A program made the translations under genes and the position numbers. Positions 18,482 to 25,372 of a stretch of 53,673 nucleotides of DNA are shown here, in pieces. Below the pieces are notes generated by a model that was not told where the DNA came from, did no database searches, and was given only the letters and a program-made list of their open reading frames with translations. The stretch comes from Clostridia bacterium (GTDB lineage: Bacteria; Bacillota; Clostridia; Oscillospirales; Acutalibacteraceae): positions 1 to 53,673 of the forward strand of contig JAFSYM010000133.1 in NCBI GenBank assembly GCA_017450005.1, written 5' to 3'. How positions within the stretch are numbered: the stretch's first letter is position 1; the number at the start of each line of letters is the position of its first letter.

Positions 18482-18550
18482 CCGGGGGTTGTCGCATTCC
18501 GGTGAAGACGATATTTCTTTCCGTTCTTCACCAAACGCGACAGCCCCCGG
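18482..18550. repeat. Long imperfect palindrome after the M23 gene
   Basis: CCGGGGGTTGTCGC (18482-18495) pairs with GCGACAGCCCCCGG (18537-18550), with one G-T pair. Inside it GGTGAAG (18501-18507) pairs with CTTCACC (18526-18532). The result is a stable two-part hairpin of about 69 bases. No T-run follows on either strand, so it is not a typical terminator. It could be an RNA processing or 3'-protection structure or a mobile-repeat remnant. Confidence 0.65.
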
Positions 18551-19038
18551 ACGCTTATCCGGCCAGAGCGGAATGTTTCTGGAGACTTGCCTCAAATTGT
18601 TTGCAACTTGGCGCTTTCTGCGGTATAACCCGAGTTTGCCACTTTGAAAGGCAGAACCAGGGCGTCTTGAAAGAGAAAACCGTTGGCAAATCGAAGAAAA
18701 ACGTAATAGATCAAGGAAATTGGCAGTGTGATAAAAATATGACTACATCATAGGTTTACAAAGATAAGTTCATGTCCATGTGAAGTGCTTTCAATTCCGC
18801 GCGAGTGTACAGCTTGAGCGGATTATTTATGCCAAATGCATCAAGAATGAGTTTCAGATCGGGATCGTCCGTATCGCAGAAACGGTACAGACCGTTAGGC
18901 AAACATCGACACGCCATTTATTCAACGCCGCTTGAAGGCGAAACGGTAAAAAATTCCAGTTAAATCCATGACAATCTACGTCAATCTAATTCGAGGGAAA
19001 TCAGAGGGAAACATAAACATTAAAAACATAAAAATCAG
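18551..19038. other. AT-rich stretch with few genes at the edge of the low-GC island
   Basis: Base composition falls sharply here compared with the GC-rich genes before it. The only reading frame with some coding character is the 53-codon minus-strand ORF at 18756-18917. A plus-strand frame at 18502-18753 starts within the palindrome and lacks any ribosome site, so it was not called. Near 18970-18990 CAATCTA occurs twice in quick succession. No tRNA or integrase gene was recognised. Confidence 0.5.
18756..18917 (-). CDS. Small ORF of unknown function
   Basis: This 53-residue frame contains MACRCLPNGLYRFCDTDD followed by LKLILDAFGINNPLKLYTRAELKAL, which looks like a folded helical segment rather than random translation. 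No convincing ribosome site precedes the ATG. It may be a real short gene, or the 3' remainder of a longer broken one inside the AT-rich island. No family was recognised. Confidence 0.3.
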   Translation of the reverse strand: MACRCLPNGLYRFCDTDDPDLKLILDAFGINNPLKLYTRAELKALHMDMNLSL

Positions 19039-19066
19039 AGAGTGCAGCGGATCAAAACTGCACTCT
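19039..19066. terminator. Bidirectional hairpin terminator
   Basis: AGAGTGCAG (19039-19047) pairs with CTGCACTCT (19058-19066). On the minus strand it is followed by CTGATTTTTATG, about 40 bases after the stop of the zinc-ribbon gene. On the plus strand it is followed by a T-rich tract. It probably ends the zinc-ribbon transcript. Confidence 0.75.
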
Positions 19067-19105
19067 CATTTCTTTTTATCAAGTTATTAACGGTGTTACC
19101 TGCTG

Positions 19106-20104
19106 TTATTTCAAAACCGATGTAAATGTGTCATACCACTGACTGTCTTTTGTACATGCACATGCCACATAGTTTTCATATTCCACACCTTCAGCATCTC
19201 GGATGCCTCTTACATACAAAACGTTGCCTTTCCAAGAAAATAGCTGGTCATCATCTATGCTGTCAAAGACTGTATTAAAATCACCGTCATCAAAAATGCT
19301 TAAAAATACAATATATTTTAAATTATTGTTATGATACTCTTTCGTTTGTTGACTGGAAATATTAGTTGAAACAGAATACATTACTTGCTGCACAAACCCA
19401 GTGGTATTGTTTACCCAAACATGTAAAGTTGCAAAGGTTTCCAAAGGTTTATTGATACCAGGGGTTAAAAATCTCTTATTTGTGAAAGCATAAACATATT
19501 GTGTGCATTCCGGAATATCGCTTGATAATACTGTAAATTGGCTCTTTTGCAAATAATTAAGCTGAGCATATGAATTGACAGCCGTGTCTCCTTGGTCGCC
19601 CATTCTATCTTGCGCTTCAATATCTTGCAACTTGTTGTATTTTTCAATAAACTGGTCAAAAGTTGTATCAAAAGCTACTCCGCCCAAACTATCATTCTGA
19701 TCTGTTTTAACAATGCAATTCGAGGAATTACCGTCTCCCGAAGCACTTACACAAATCAACACAAATACAATTATCGGCACAACAATGTATGCAACTTTTT
19801 TCCCTTTGGATAATGATTTGAAATGGGTATAGCCATGAATAACATTACGAAATCCTGCAAACACTTTTTGCAAAATGGTTTTTGATTCAGTCGAGTTTTC
19901 CGTGGGGTTTGGTATAGATGTTTCTTCGGGAACGGCATAAAAAGGACTTTCGTCTTGTGTAGCCGGTTGGACATATTCGTTTACTGGTGTTGTCTCGTGA
20001 TTTGTGGTGTCAAGCTCGTCGGTTTGTTCCACAATTGGGCTTCCGCAGGAATCACAGAATTGAGCGTTCTCCTCAATCATTTTTCCACATTTTTTACAAT
20101 ACAT
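19106..20104 (-). CDS. Membrane-anchored zinc-ribbon protein of unknown function
   Basis: This 332-residue protein begins with a zinc ribbon, MYCKKCGKMIEENAQFCDSC, with paired CxxC motifs. A linker rich in threonine, glutamate and proline follows, then one membrane span at about 125-145 (VAYIVVPIIVFVLICVSA), and an outside domain of about 185 residues without a known motif. The ATG at 20104 has AGGGG eight bases upstream. Codon use is AT-rich, unlike the flanking genes, which points to lateral acquisition. Zinc-ribbon membrane proteins of this layout are common in Clostridia but mostly uncharacterised. It is divergent from the XRE regulator at 20245, which may control it. Confidence 0.75.
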   Translation of the reverse strand: MYCKKCGKMIEENAQFCDSCGSPIVEQTDELDTTNHETTPVNEYVQPATQDESPFYAVPEETSIPNPTENSTESKTILQKVFAGFRNVIHGYTHFKSLSKGKKVAYIVVPIIVFVLICVSASGDGNSSNCIVKTDQNDSLGGVAFDTTFDQFIEKYNKLQDIEAQDRMGDQGDTAVNSYAQLNYLQKSQFTVLSSDIPECTQYVYAFTNKRFLTPGINKPLETFATLHVWVNNTTGFVQQVMYSVSTNISSQQTKEYHNNNLKYIVFLSIFDDGDFNTVFDSIDDDQLFSWKGNVLYVRGIRDAEGVEYENYVACACTKDSQWYDTFTSVLK

Positions 20105-20130
20105 ATCGTCTTCCCCTTTCATTTTTTTAC

Positions 20131-20159
20131 ATTGTAACATAAATAATGCTTATAGTCAA
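20131..20159 (-). promoter_or_regulatory. Promoter of the zinc-ribbon gene
   Basis: TTGACT (20159-20154) and TACAAT (20136-20131) are separated by 17 bases on the minus strand, 27 bases before the ATG. One copy of a 14-base repeat (20143-20156) lies across the spacer and -35 box. Confidence 0.7.
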
Positions 20160-20176
20160 GTAATAATGCCAATAGT
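20143..20176. repeat. Direct repeat pair, probable operator for the XRE regulator
   Basis: ATAATGCTTATAGT (20143-20156) and ATAATGCCAATAGT (20163-20176) match at 12 of 14 positions and start 20 bases apart, about two helical turns. They lie between the divergent zinc-ribbon and XRE genes, overlapping the zinc-ribbon promoter. This is the arrangement expected for a repressor bound to one face of DNA. Confidence 0.5.
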
Positions 20177-20180
20177 TTAT

Positions 20181-20209
20181 TTATGAAAAAAGGTGTTTTC
20201 GTGTATAAT
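20181..20209 (+). promoter_or_regulatory. Probable promoter of the XRE regulator gene
   Basis: A consensus TATAAT at 20204-20209 lies 35 bases before the ATG. With 17-base spacing the -35 would be TTATGA (20181-20186), a weak match, so the promoter is supported mainly by its -10 box. Confidence 0.5.
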
Positions 20210-20244
20210 ATTTTTGTTTATCAGCAAAGAAGGTCGGTGACAAA

Positions 20245-20580
20245 ATGCGTTCTTCAGTGGATTACTACGCATTGGGCATGCGTATTCGCGAAGCCCGCGA
20301 AAGACGAAACATGACACAAGAACAATTAGGCGAAAAGTGTTCCTTGTCAACTGCCCACATCGGTCATATAGAACGCGGAACACGCACGCCGTCCATTGAC
20401 GCACTTTGCTCGATCGCAACGGCTTTGAATGTCAGTATAGACAGCTTGCTGCTGGATAGTTTTGACGATAACGAACGATTTGTGCATTTGTCCGCTTCAC
20501 TCAAGCATAAAGACCCTGAAAAAGTCCGTCGCTTTCTGACAATGGTCACCGCCATGGCAGATAAAATTGATGAAATATAA
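20245..20580 (+). CDS. XRE-family transcriptional regulator
   Basis: This 111-residue protein has an N-terminal XRE helix-turn-helix at about residues 9-68 (GMRIREARERRNMTQEQLGEKCSLSTAHIGHIERG), with the typical TQEQLG and SIERG-like helix pair. A short C-terminal helix follows (PEKVRRFLTMVTAMADKI), likely for dimerisation. It is read divergently from the zinc-ribbon gene, and a pair of direct repeats lies between them, so autorepression and control of that neighbour are plausible. A strong terminator follows. Confidence 0.85.
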   Translation: MRSSVDYYALGMRIREARERRNMTQEQLGEKCSLSTAHIGHIERGTRTPSIDALCSIATALNVSIDSLLLDSFDDNERFVHLSASLKHKDPEKVRRFLTMVTAMADKIDEI

Positions 20581-20610
20581 ACGCTGACAGGATTATACAC
20601 CGTCAGCGTT
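20580..20610 (+). terminator. Hairpin overlapping the XRE stop codon
   Basis: AACGCTGAC (20580-20588) pairs with GTCAGCGTT (20602-20610). The T-tract after it is poor, so the main terminator is probably the next hairpin at 20619; this one may stabilise the mRNA end. Confidence 0.5.
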
Positions 20611-20618
20611 CCGTTTGT

Positions 20619-20650
20619 CCTATGCTATCAGCATAGGCTTTTTGTTTTTA
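20619..20650 (+). terminator. Rho-independent terminator of the XRE gene
   Basis: CCTATGCT (20619-20626) and AGCATAGG (20630-20637) form an eight-base-pair stem with a three-base loop, followed by CTTTTTGTTTTTA. Confidence 0.85.
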
Positions 20651-20804
20651 TAAGGGTTAATCCGAGATCATTTTCATAGCATTTTATTTCGTCCCGATAA
20701 CGTCGGGGCGTTATTTTTGTTTAGAGCGAGCATAGACGCTTTGTATCGTTTGGCGGCAAGCGGTTCCCGAAAGCGTTTGTCCGAGCAAATAGAAGCGTTT
20801 ATAG

Positions 20805-20841
20805 GGCTGTAGGAGCGTTACACGCGAACGACAGCCTTTTT
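20805..20841 (+). terminator. Orphan terminator-like hairpin
   Basis: GGCTGT (20805-20810) pairs with ACAGCC (20831-20836), followed by TTTTT. An inner CGTT/AACG stem extends it. No gene is found directly upstream. Confidence 0.5.
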
Positions 20842-20862
20842 CGTTGCATTTTTATTATTCTA

Positions 20863-20892
20863 TTAATTATTCGGCGGTTAATTATTCGGCGG
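20863..20892. repeat. Tandem 15-base repeat
   Basis: TTAATTATTCGGCGG occurs twice in a row without a gap, about 105 bases before the small ORF at 20999. It may be a regulator site or a replication slippage product. Confidence 0.6.
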
Positions 20893-20998
20893 TGTTATTT
20901 CGCAAAAAATGTAATTTTTCTGATGGTTTGTCTCTTGGGATTCGTTATCCTCCTACGAGCAGTAAGCTCAAATTCTCATTTCAATTGGAGGAAGAAAC

Positions 20999-21241
20999 AT
21001 GCAATCAAGAGAAGACATTACCAAGAATGAATTACAGGAGGTTGAGAGTGACCAAGAGTCAACGGTATTCTTCACAGGCGATTACCCCTTCGGGACGGAT
21101 ACTACCGTTTCTCTGCTGTGTCAGGCGCGCGCGAGCGCCTCGGAGGAACCGCAGGTCGAGCTGCATTCCGACAAGCCCGTGACCGTTGAGATTTACTGGA
21201 ACGAAGGCCGGCAGTCGAAAACGCTTGTGATCGGCGGCTGA
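20999..21241 (+). CDS. Small protein of unknown function
   Basis: This 80-residue protein is preceded by TTGGAGGAAG, a strong ribosome site. The first 20 residues are very polar; the rest (TVFFTGDYPFGTDTTVSLLCQ, then VTVEIYWNEGRQSKTLVIGG) looks like a small beta-sheet fold. It carries no signal peptide or known domain. Codon use is intermediate between the AT-rich island and the GC-rich host genes. A strong terminator follows, so it is a single-gene unit. Confidence 0.6.
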   Translation: MQSREDITKNELQEVESDQESTVFFTGDYPFGTDTTVSLLCQARASASEEPQVELHSDKPVTVEIYWNEGRQSKTLVIGG

Positions 21242-21257
21242 GTACATTGAAAAACAG

Positions 21258-21322
21258 AAAAGGACGGTGCAAATGCCGCGCACACCCATCAGAATGGGCG
21301 CGGGCATAGCCCGTCCTTTTTC
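21258..21322 (+). terminator. Strong rho-independent terminator
   Basis: AAAGGACGG near 21259-21267 pairs with CCGTCCTTT near 21311-21319, followed by more T. An inner GCGC and CCCAT/ATGGG pairing extends the hairpin. It ends the small gene at 20999. Confidence 0.8.
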
Positions 21323-21324
21323 TT

Positions 21325-21529
21325 CCCTCTTCACGGATTTTTGTGGGATAAGAAAACGTCCCCTTGTTTGTCATTGCGAGCGCCTTTATGGCGCGCGGCA
21401 ATCCGTACTCCTTGCTTTTGTTTTTACGCTCTGCCGGGGGGACGGATCGCCGCGGTCGGTGTTTGCCTCCCTCGCGATGACACCACCTTTACTTGCTTCT
21501 TACCATCCCACAAAATTCCGTGATGAACC
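21325..21529. mobile_element. MITE-like repeat, copy 1
   Basis: This 205-base unit has inverted ends: TTCACGGATTTTTGTGGGAT on the left and ATCCCACAAAATTCCGTGA on the right. Inside lie GTCATTGCGAGCGCC, TATGGCGCGCGGCAATCCG, then GGATCGCC and CTCGCGATGAC, themselves arranged as nested palindromes. A second copy with the same order lies at 53301-53500. It encodes no transposase, so it is a non-autonomous element. It sits between a terminator and the 3' end of the ABC exporter gene. Confidence 0.8.
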
Positions 21530-21541
21530 ATTTTAAGATAC

Positions 21542-23437
21542 TCAGGTTGCTTTTCCTTCAAACTGCGTCTGATACAGCGTGTAGTATACGCCGCCGCGCG
21601 CGAGAAGCTGCTCGTGACTGCCGGTTTCCACGACTCTGCCGTGATCCATGACGACGATCACGTCCGCGTCCCGGACGGTGGAAAGCCGGTGCGCAATGAT
21701 GACGCTGGTGCGGTTGCGCATCAGGTTCACCATGGCATTCTGGATGTTCTGTTCCGTGCGCGTATCGACCGAGCTGGTCGCTTCGTCCAATATCAGAATC
21801 TTCGGGTCTGCCAGCACCGCGCGCGCAATGGCCAGAAGCTGCCGCTGTCCGTGCGAGAGGCTTTCGCCCGCGTGTGTCAGATACGTATCATATCCGTCCG
21901 GCTGCCGCTCGATATACCGCGCGATGTTGCTCATCTGCGCGGCTTTTTGCATCCGTTCGTCGGATGCGTCGCGGTCGGCATATTTGATGTTTCCGGCGAT
22001 GGTGTCGGAGAACAAAAACGTATCCTGCAGCACGATGGCGGTGTTTCTGCGCAGCTCGTCACGCCGGATCTCATTGATGTTGACGCCGTCGACCAGGATT
22101 TCTCCGCTGTCCACCGGATAGAAACGCATCAGCAGATTGACCACCGTCGTTTTGCCGCTGCCGGTCGCGCCGACCAGCGCCACTTTCTGTCCGGGTTTTA
22201 CTTCAAGATTGAAGTCGTGCAGCACCTGCTTGCCGGGCACATAGGAAAAATCGACGTGTCGGAAAGAGATGTGCCCCTTGATGTCGGACAGCGGGCGATC
22301 ACCGCGGTTGTCCTCGTCCGCTGTGTCCATCAGCGCGAACACACGCTCTGCGCCCGCCACGGCGGTCTGGATTGCGCCGTAAAGCTGGGCGATTTCATTG
22401 ATCGGACGGGAGAACTGCTTGGCGTAGATGATAAACGCCGAAATGGTGCCGATCGTAATCAGTCCCGTATAGGCAAAGTACCCGCCGAACGCGGCGACGA
22501 TTACGAAACCGATATTGGAGATGCAGTTCATGATCGGTCCCATGGAGCCGCCGAGGATTTCCGCTTTTACGCTGACTCTGGCCAGCGCATCGGACGTTTC
22601 GCAGAATTCGCGCGTCACATCGTCCTGCTTGTTGTAGGCGACGATCGAGCGGTAGCCGGTGATCATCTCCTCGGAGTGTCCGTTCAGCTCGCCCAGCAGC
22701 GCCGACCGTTTGCGGAAGGCTTTGCGCATCACGTCCGACATTTTCTTGGTGACCAGCACGGTCAGGATCACGGAAACCATCGTGATCAGCGTCAACTGCC
22801 AGCAGTACAGGAACATGATTGTCACGGTGCCTGCCAGCGTCAGCACGCCCGAAACGAGCGAGCCGAGACTTTGCGAAATCGTGGTCGAGACGTTCTCCAC
22901 GTCGTTGGTCATGCGGCTCATGATATCGCCGCCCGCGTGCGTGTCCAGATAGGCGATCGGCAGATTGTCGATCTTTCTGAACAGGTCGTGCCGCATCCGC
23001 CGCACGATGCTCTGACTCAGCCGTGCCGCCAGCAGCGACTGCGCGAGATTCACGCCGACGTTCACGACAAAAATGCCCAGCAGCAGCATGGCATACCGAT
23101 ACAGCATCGGCCAGTCGTGCGCTTTGATGCTGTCAATTGCGCTGCCCTGCATCGCCGGCGCTGCGAGAGAGAGCAGCGTGACGGCGATCACCGCGGCAAT
23201 CAGCCCCGTCAACTGTTTCTTTGCGGCGCTGAAATAACGAAGCAGCCGCGATGCGGTGTCCTTGATGTTGTCCGCCTTTTCAGTTTCCGCGCCGGGACCT
23301 CTGCCGGGGCCTCTGCCGGGACGGAAGCTGACCGTCTGCGCGACAGCCTGTTTCAGTTCCTTGCGCGCAAACGACGCTTTTTCTTCCGGCCGTTTTTCAA
23401 ATCCTTCGGGAACGGATTTGCGTTTGTTTTCCGTCAT
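21542..23437 (-). CDS. ABC exporter half-transporter, catalytic-site subunit
   Basis: This 631-residue protein fuses a six-span exporter membrane domain to an ATPase domain. The ATPase has Walker A GATGSGKTT, signature LSHGQRQ, Walker B ILILDEATSSVD with the catalytic glutamate, and an IAHRLST switch histidine. It pairs with the gene just upstream, overlapping it by four bases, as a heterodimeric multidrug or lipid exporter of the TM287/288 or LmrCD kind. The odd feature is an N-terminal extension of about 65 residues with a repeated RPGRGPGRGPG segment, likely a flexible cytoplasmic tail. Confidence 0.92.
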   Translation of the reverse strand: MTENKRKSVPEGFEKRPEEKASFARKELKQAVAQTVSFRPGRGPGRGPGAETEKADNIKDTASRLLRYFSAAKKQLTGLIAAVIAVTLLSLAAPAMQGSAIDSIKAHDWPMLYRYAMLLLGIFVVNVGVNLAQSLLAARLSQSIVRRMRHDLFRKIDNLPIAYLDTHAGGDIMSRMTNDVENVSTTISQSLGSLVSGVLTLAGTVTIMFLYCWQLTLITMVSVILTVLVTKKMSDVMRKAFRKRSALLGELNGHSEEMITGYRSIVAYNKQDDVTREFCETSDALARVSVKAEILGGSMGPIMNCISNIGFVIVAAFGGYFAYTGLITIGTISAFIIYAKQFSRPINEIAQLYGAIQTAVAGAERVFALMDTADEDNRGDRPLSDIKGHISFRHVDFSYVPGKQVLHDFNLEVKPGQKVALVGATGSGKTTVVNLLMRFYPVDSGEILVDGVNINEIRRDELRRNTAIVLQDTFLFSDTIAGNIKYADRDASDERMQKAAQMSNIARYIERQPDGYDTYLTHAGESLSHGQRQLLAIARAVLADPKILILDEATSSVDTRTEQNIQNAMVNLMRNRTSVIIAHRLSTVRDADVIVVMDHGRVVETGSHEQLLARGGVYYTLYQTQFEGKAT

Positions 23438-25152
23438 GCCGCGCCTCCTTCCTTCTGCTGCGAGAAGAAGATGGCACGGTAGATTTCCGACTGCGCCATC
23501 AGCGCGTCGTGCGTGCCGCAGGCGGCGATCCTGCCGCCGTCGAGCACGACGATCCGGTCGGCGTTCCGCACGGATGCAATCCGCTGCGCGATGATGATTT
23601 TGGTGCTGTCCGGGTCCTGTTTGCGCAGCGCTTCATAGAGCGACGCTTCGGTGCGCAGATCCAGCGCGCTGGTCGCGTCGTCAAAAATCAGGATTTCGTG
23701 CGGCTTCAGGATTGCGCGCGCAACCGAGATGCGCTGCTTCTGCCCGCCGGAGAGGGAATGACCGCTCTCCGTGACGGGCGTGTAATAGCCGTACTGCGTC
23801 TCGCAGATGAAGTCGTCGGCCTGCGCTGTCTGCGCGGCGGACTTGATCTGCGCGGGGTCTGCGTCCGCAGCGCCCCAGCGGATGTTTTCTTCGATCGAGC
23901 GGGAATACAGCTCCGTGCGCTGCATGACGACGGAAATCTTTTCCCGCAGATCGCGCAGCGGATAATCCCGCACGTTTCGCCCGTCGACCAGCACCTCGCC
24001 CGACGAGGCGTCGTAGAAGCGCGGAATCAGGTCGATCAGCGTGGATTTTCCGCTGCCTGTCGCGCCGATGATCGCCAGCGTCTCGCCCTGCCGCACAGTC
24101 AGGTCGATATGCTCCAGTATGTTCTGCGTTGTGCCCGGATAGGCAAAGCTCACGTCGCGGAACTCGACCGTACCGCGTGCCGACTCGCGCTGCGTATCCG
24201 CGCCGTCCGTCACAGACGGATCGCTGTGCGTGACTTCGTTGATGCGGTCTGCCGACGCCTTCGCGCGGGTGAACGTCTGGAAGATATTAGCAAGGAAACC
24301 GATGCCGCCGAGAATCTGTGTCAGGTAGGTGATCGCCGCCATAATGCTGCCGGGCGTCTGACCGCCTTCGTTTTTGACGGTGATGCCGCCGACCAGAATC
24401 ACGGCCACGACACAGAGGTTCATGATGATGTTCATGCACGGGCCGAGAAACGCCAGCAGCGTCTGCACGCGCAGATTCTCGCGGCAGAGCGCATCGTTGG
24501 CACGGTCAAAACGATCCAGTTCATAGTCTTCTTTCACATAGGCTTTGACCACGCGCGCGCCCGCGACGTCCTCCTGCATGACGTGATTCACGCCGTCCAG
24601 CTTTTCCTGCACGATCCGGAACAGGGGAGAGGCTTTGCGCAGAAAGAACACAATCAGCAGCAGGATGAACGGCATGCCGCATGCCGCAACCAGCGCGAAA
24701 CGCGGCGACTGACGCCAGAGCATGAACACCCCGCCGACAAACATGACGCCGTTGCGCACAAGTCCGCGGATCGCAAGGCCGACCATGTTCTGCACCTGCG
24801 TTACGTCATTGGACAGCCGCGTAATCAATGACCCGGTCGTGAACCGGTCCGTCTGCTCAAACGACAGGGACATGATGCGGCCGAACAGATCCTTGCGCAG
24901 GTCGTTGCCGAAGCCCTGCGCGGCAATGTTGGCAAAGACGCCGCACGTCACGCCGAACGCGCCGCCCGCAAACACACACAGGATCATCCGCACGCCGACG
25001 TGCACGATCAGCGCAAAGTCGCTGCGCAGCACGCCCTCGTCGACAATTCTTGCCATCAGGTCGGGCTGCAGCAGATCCATTGCGACCTCGCATACCATGA
25101 ACAACGGCGCGAGGACACAGAACAGCCAATATTTTTTCAGATACTTGAGCAT
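23434..25152 (-). CDS. ABC exporter half-transporter, degenerate-site subunit
   Basis: This 572-residue protein has an exporter membrane domain and an ATPase domain with Walker A GATGSGKST and signature LSGGQKQ. Its Walker B is ILIFDDATSALD, with aspartate in place of the catalytic glutamate, and its switch region reads IIAQRIASV, with glutamine replacing histidine. Those two changes mark the degenerate site of asymmetric exporters. It is translated first and overlaps its partner by four bases. The ribosome site before the ATG at 25152 is weak (GGTGA). The substrate is unknown. Confidence 0.92.
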   Translation of the reverse strand: MLKYLKKYWLFCVLAPLFMVCEVAMDLLQPDLMARIVDEGVLRSDFALIVHVGVRMILCVFAGGAFGVTCGVFANIAAQGFGNDLRKDLFGRIMSLSFEQTDRFTTGSLITRLSNDVTQVQNMVGLAIRGLVRNGVMFVGGVFMLWRQSPRFALVAACGMPFILLLIVFFLRKASPLFRIVQEKLDGVNHVMQEDVAGARVVKAYVKEDYELDRFDRANDALCRENLRVQTLLAFLGPCMNIIMNLCVVAVILVGGITVKNEGGQTPGSIMAAITYLTQILGGIGFLANIFQTFTRAKASADRINEVTHSDPSVTDGADTQRESARGTVEFRDVSFAYPGTTQNILEHIDLTVRQGETLAIIGATGSGKSTLIDLIPRFYDASSGEVLVDGRNVRDYPLRDLREKISVVMQRTELYSRSIEENIRWGAADADPAQIKSAAQTAQADDFICETQYGYYTPVTESGHSLSGGQKQRISVARAILKPHEILIFDDATSALDLRTEASLYEALRKQDPDSTKIIIAQRIASVRNADRIVVLDGGRIAACGTHDALMAQSEIYRAIFFSQQKEGGAA

Positions 25153-25200
25153 AATTCACCACGGCATTTCAGAATCCGCGTTATGCGGTTATTGTGCAAC

Positions 25201-25229
25201 AGTTTAGCATATTTTGAAATCCTTTACAA
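25201..25229 (-). promoter_or_regulatory. Promoter of the ABC exporter pair
   Basis: TTGTAA (25229-25224) and TAAACT (25206-25201) are 17 bases apart on the minus strand, about 50 bases before the start. A small CCGC/GCGG stem lies in the leader. Confidence 0.6.
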
Positions 25230-25284
25230 TCTTTTTTTGAAACGTCGACGCACAAACTGCGGCGCGCATTTTGAGAAAAAACGC

Positions 25285-25339
25285 TTGACATTCACGAGCG
25301 GACAGCGTATACTTTTTGCGGGGTTAGTCAGAGCTAACC
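25285..25339 (+). promoter_or_regulatory. Promoter with an iron-regulator operator before the phosphoesterase
   Basis: TTGACA (25285-25290) and TATACT (25308-25313) have 17-base spacing. Just downstream, GGTTAGTCAGAGCTAACC (25322-25339) is an inverted repeat matching the operators at the feo promoter. A repressor bound there would cover the transcription start. Confidence 0.75.
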
Positions 25340-25372
25340 AATAACGCGGTTCAAACGGGAAGGATGATTCTG

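Larger units (their letters stand above)
20651..20985. other. Intergenic region with hairpins and no gene
   Basis: No reading frame here has coding character. It holds a CCCGA/TCGGG stem near 20692-20706 followed by a T-rich stretch, a GGCTGT/ACAGCC stem (20805-20836) followed directly by five T, and a tandem 15-base repeat at 20863-20892. The two stems look like terminators, yet no gene lies just before them. A short non-coding transcript is possible but unsupported by any recognised family. Confidence 0.45.

Noticed and set aside
18502-18753. An 83-codon plus-strand frame after the M23 gene
   Set aside because: It starts inside the palindrome, lacks a ribosome site and has no consistent composition or motif.
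20580-20610. The first hairpin after the XRE gene as the main terminator
   Set aside because: It lacks a good T-run; the next hairpin at 20619 has one.
20844-21182. A 112-codon plus-strand frame overlapping the small gene at 20999
   Set aside because: It is out of frame with the gene that has a strong ribosome site and begins in the AT-rich intergenic DNA.
21267-21536. ORFs inside the 200-base repeat at 21325
   Set aside because: They are translations of a palindromic repeat; similar frames at 53285-53473 reflect repeat copies, not genes.
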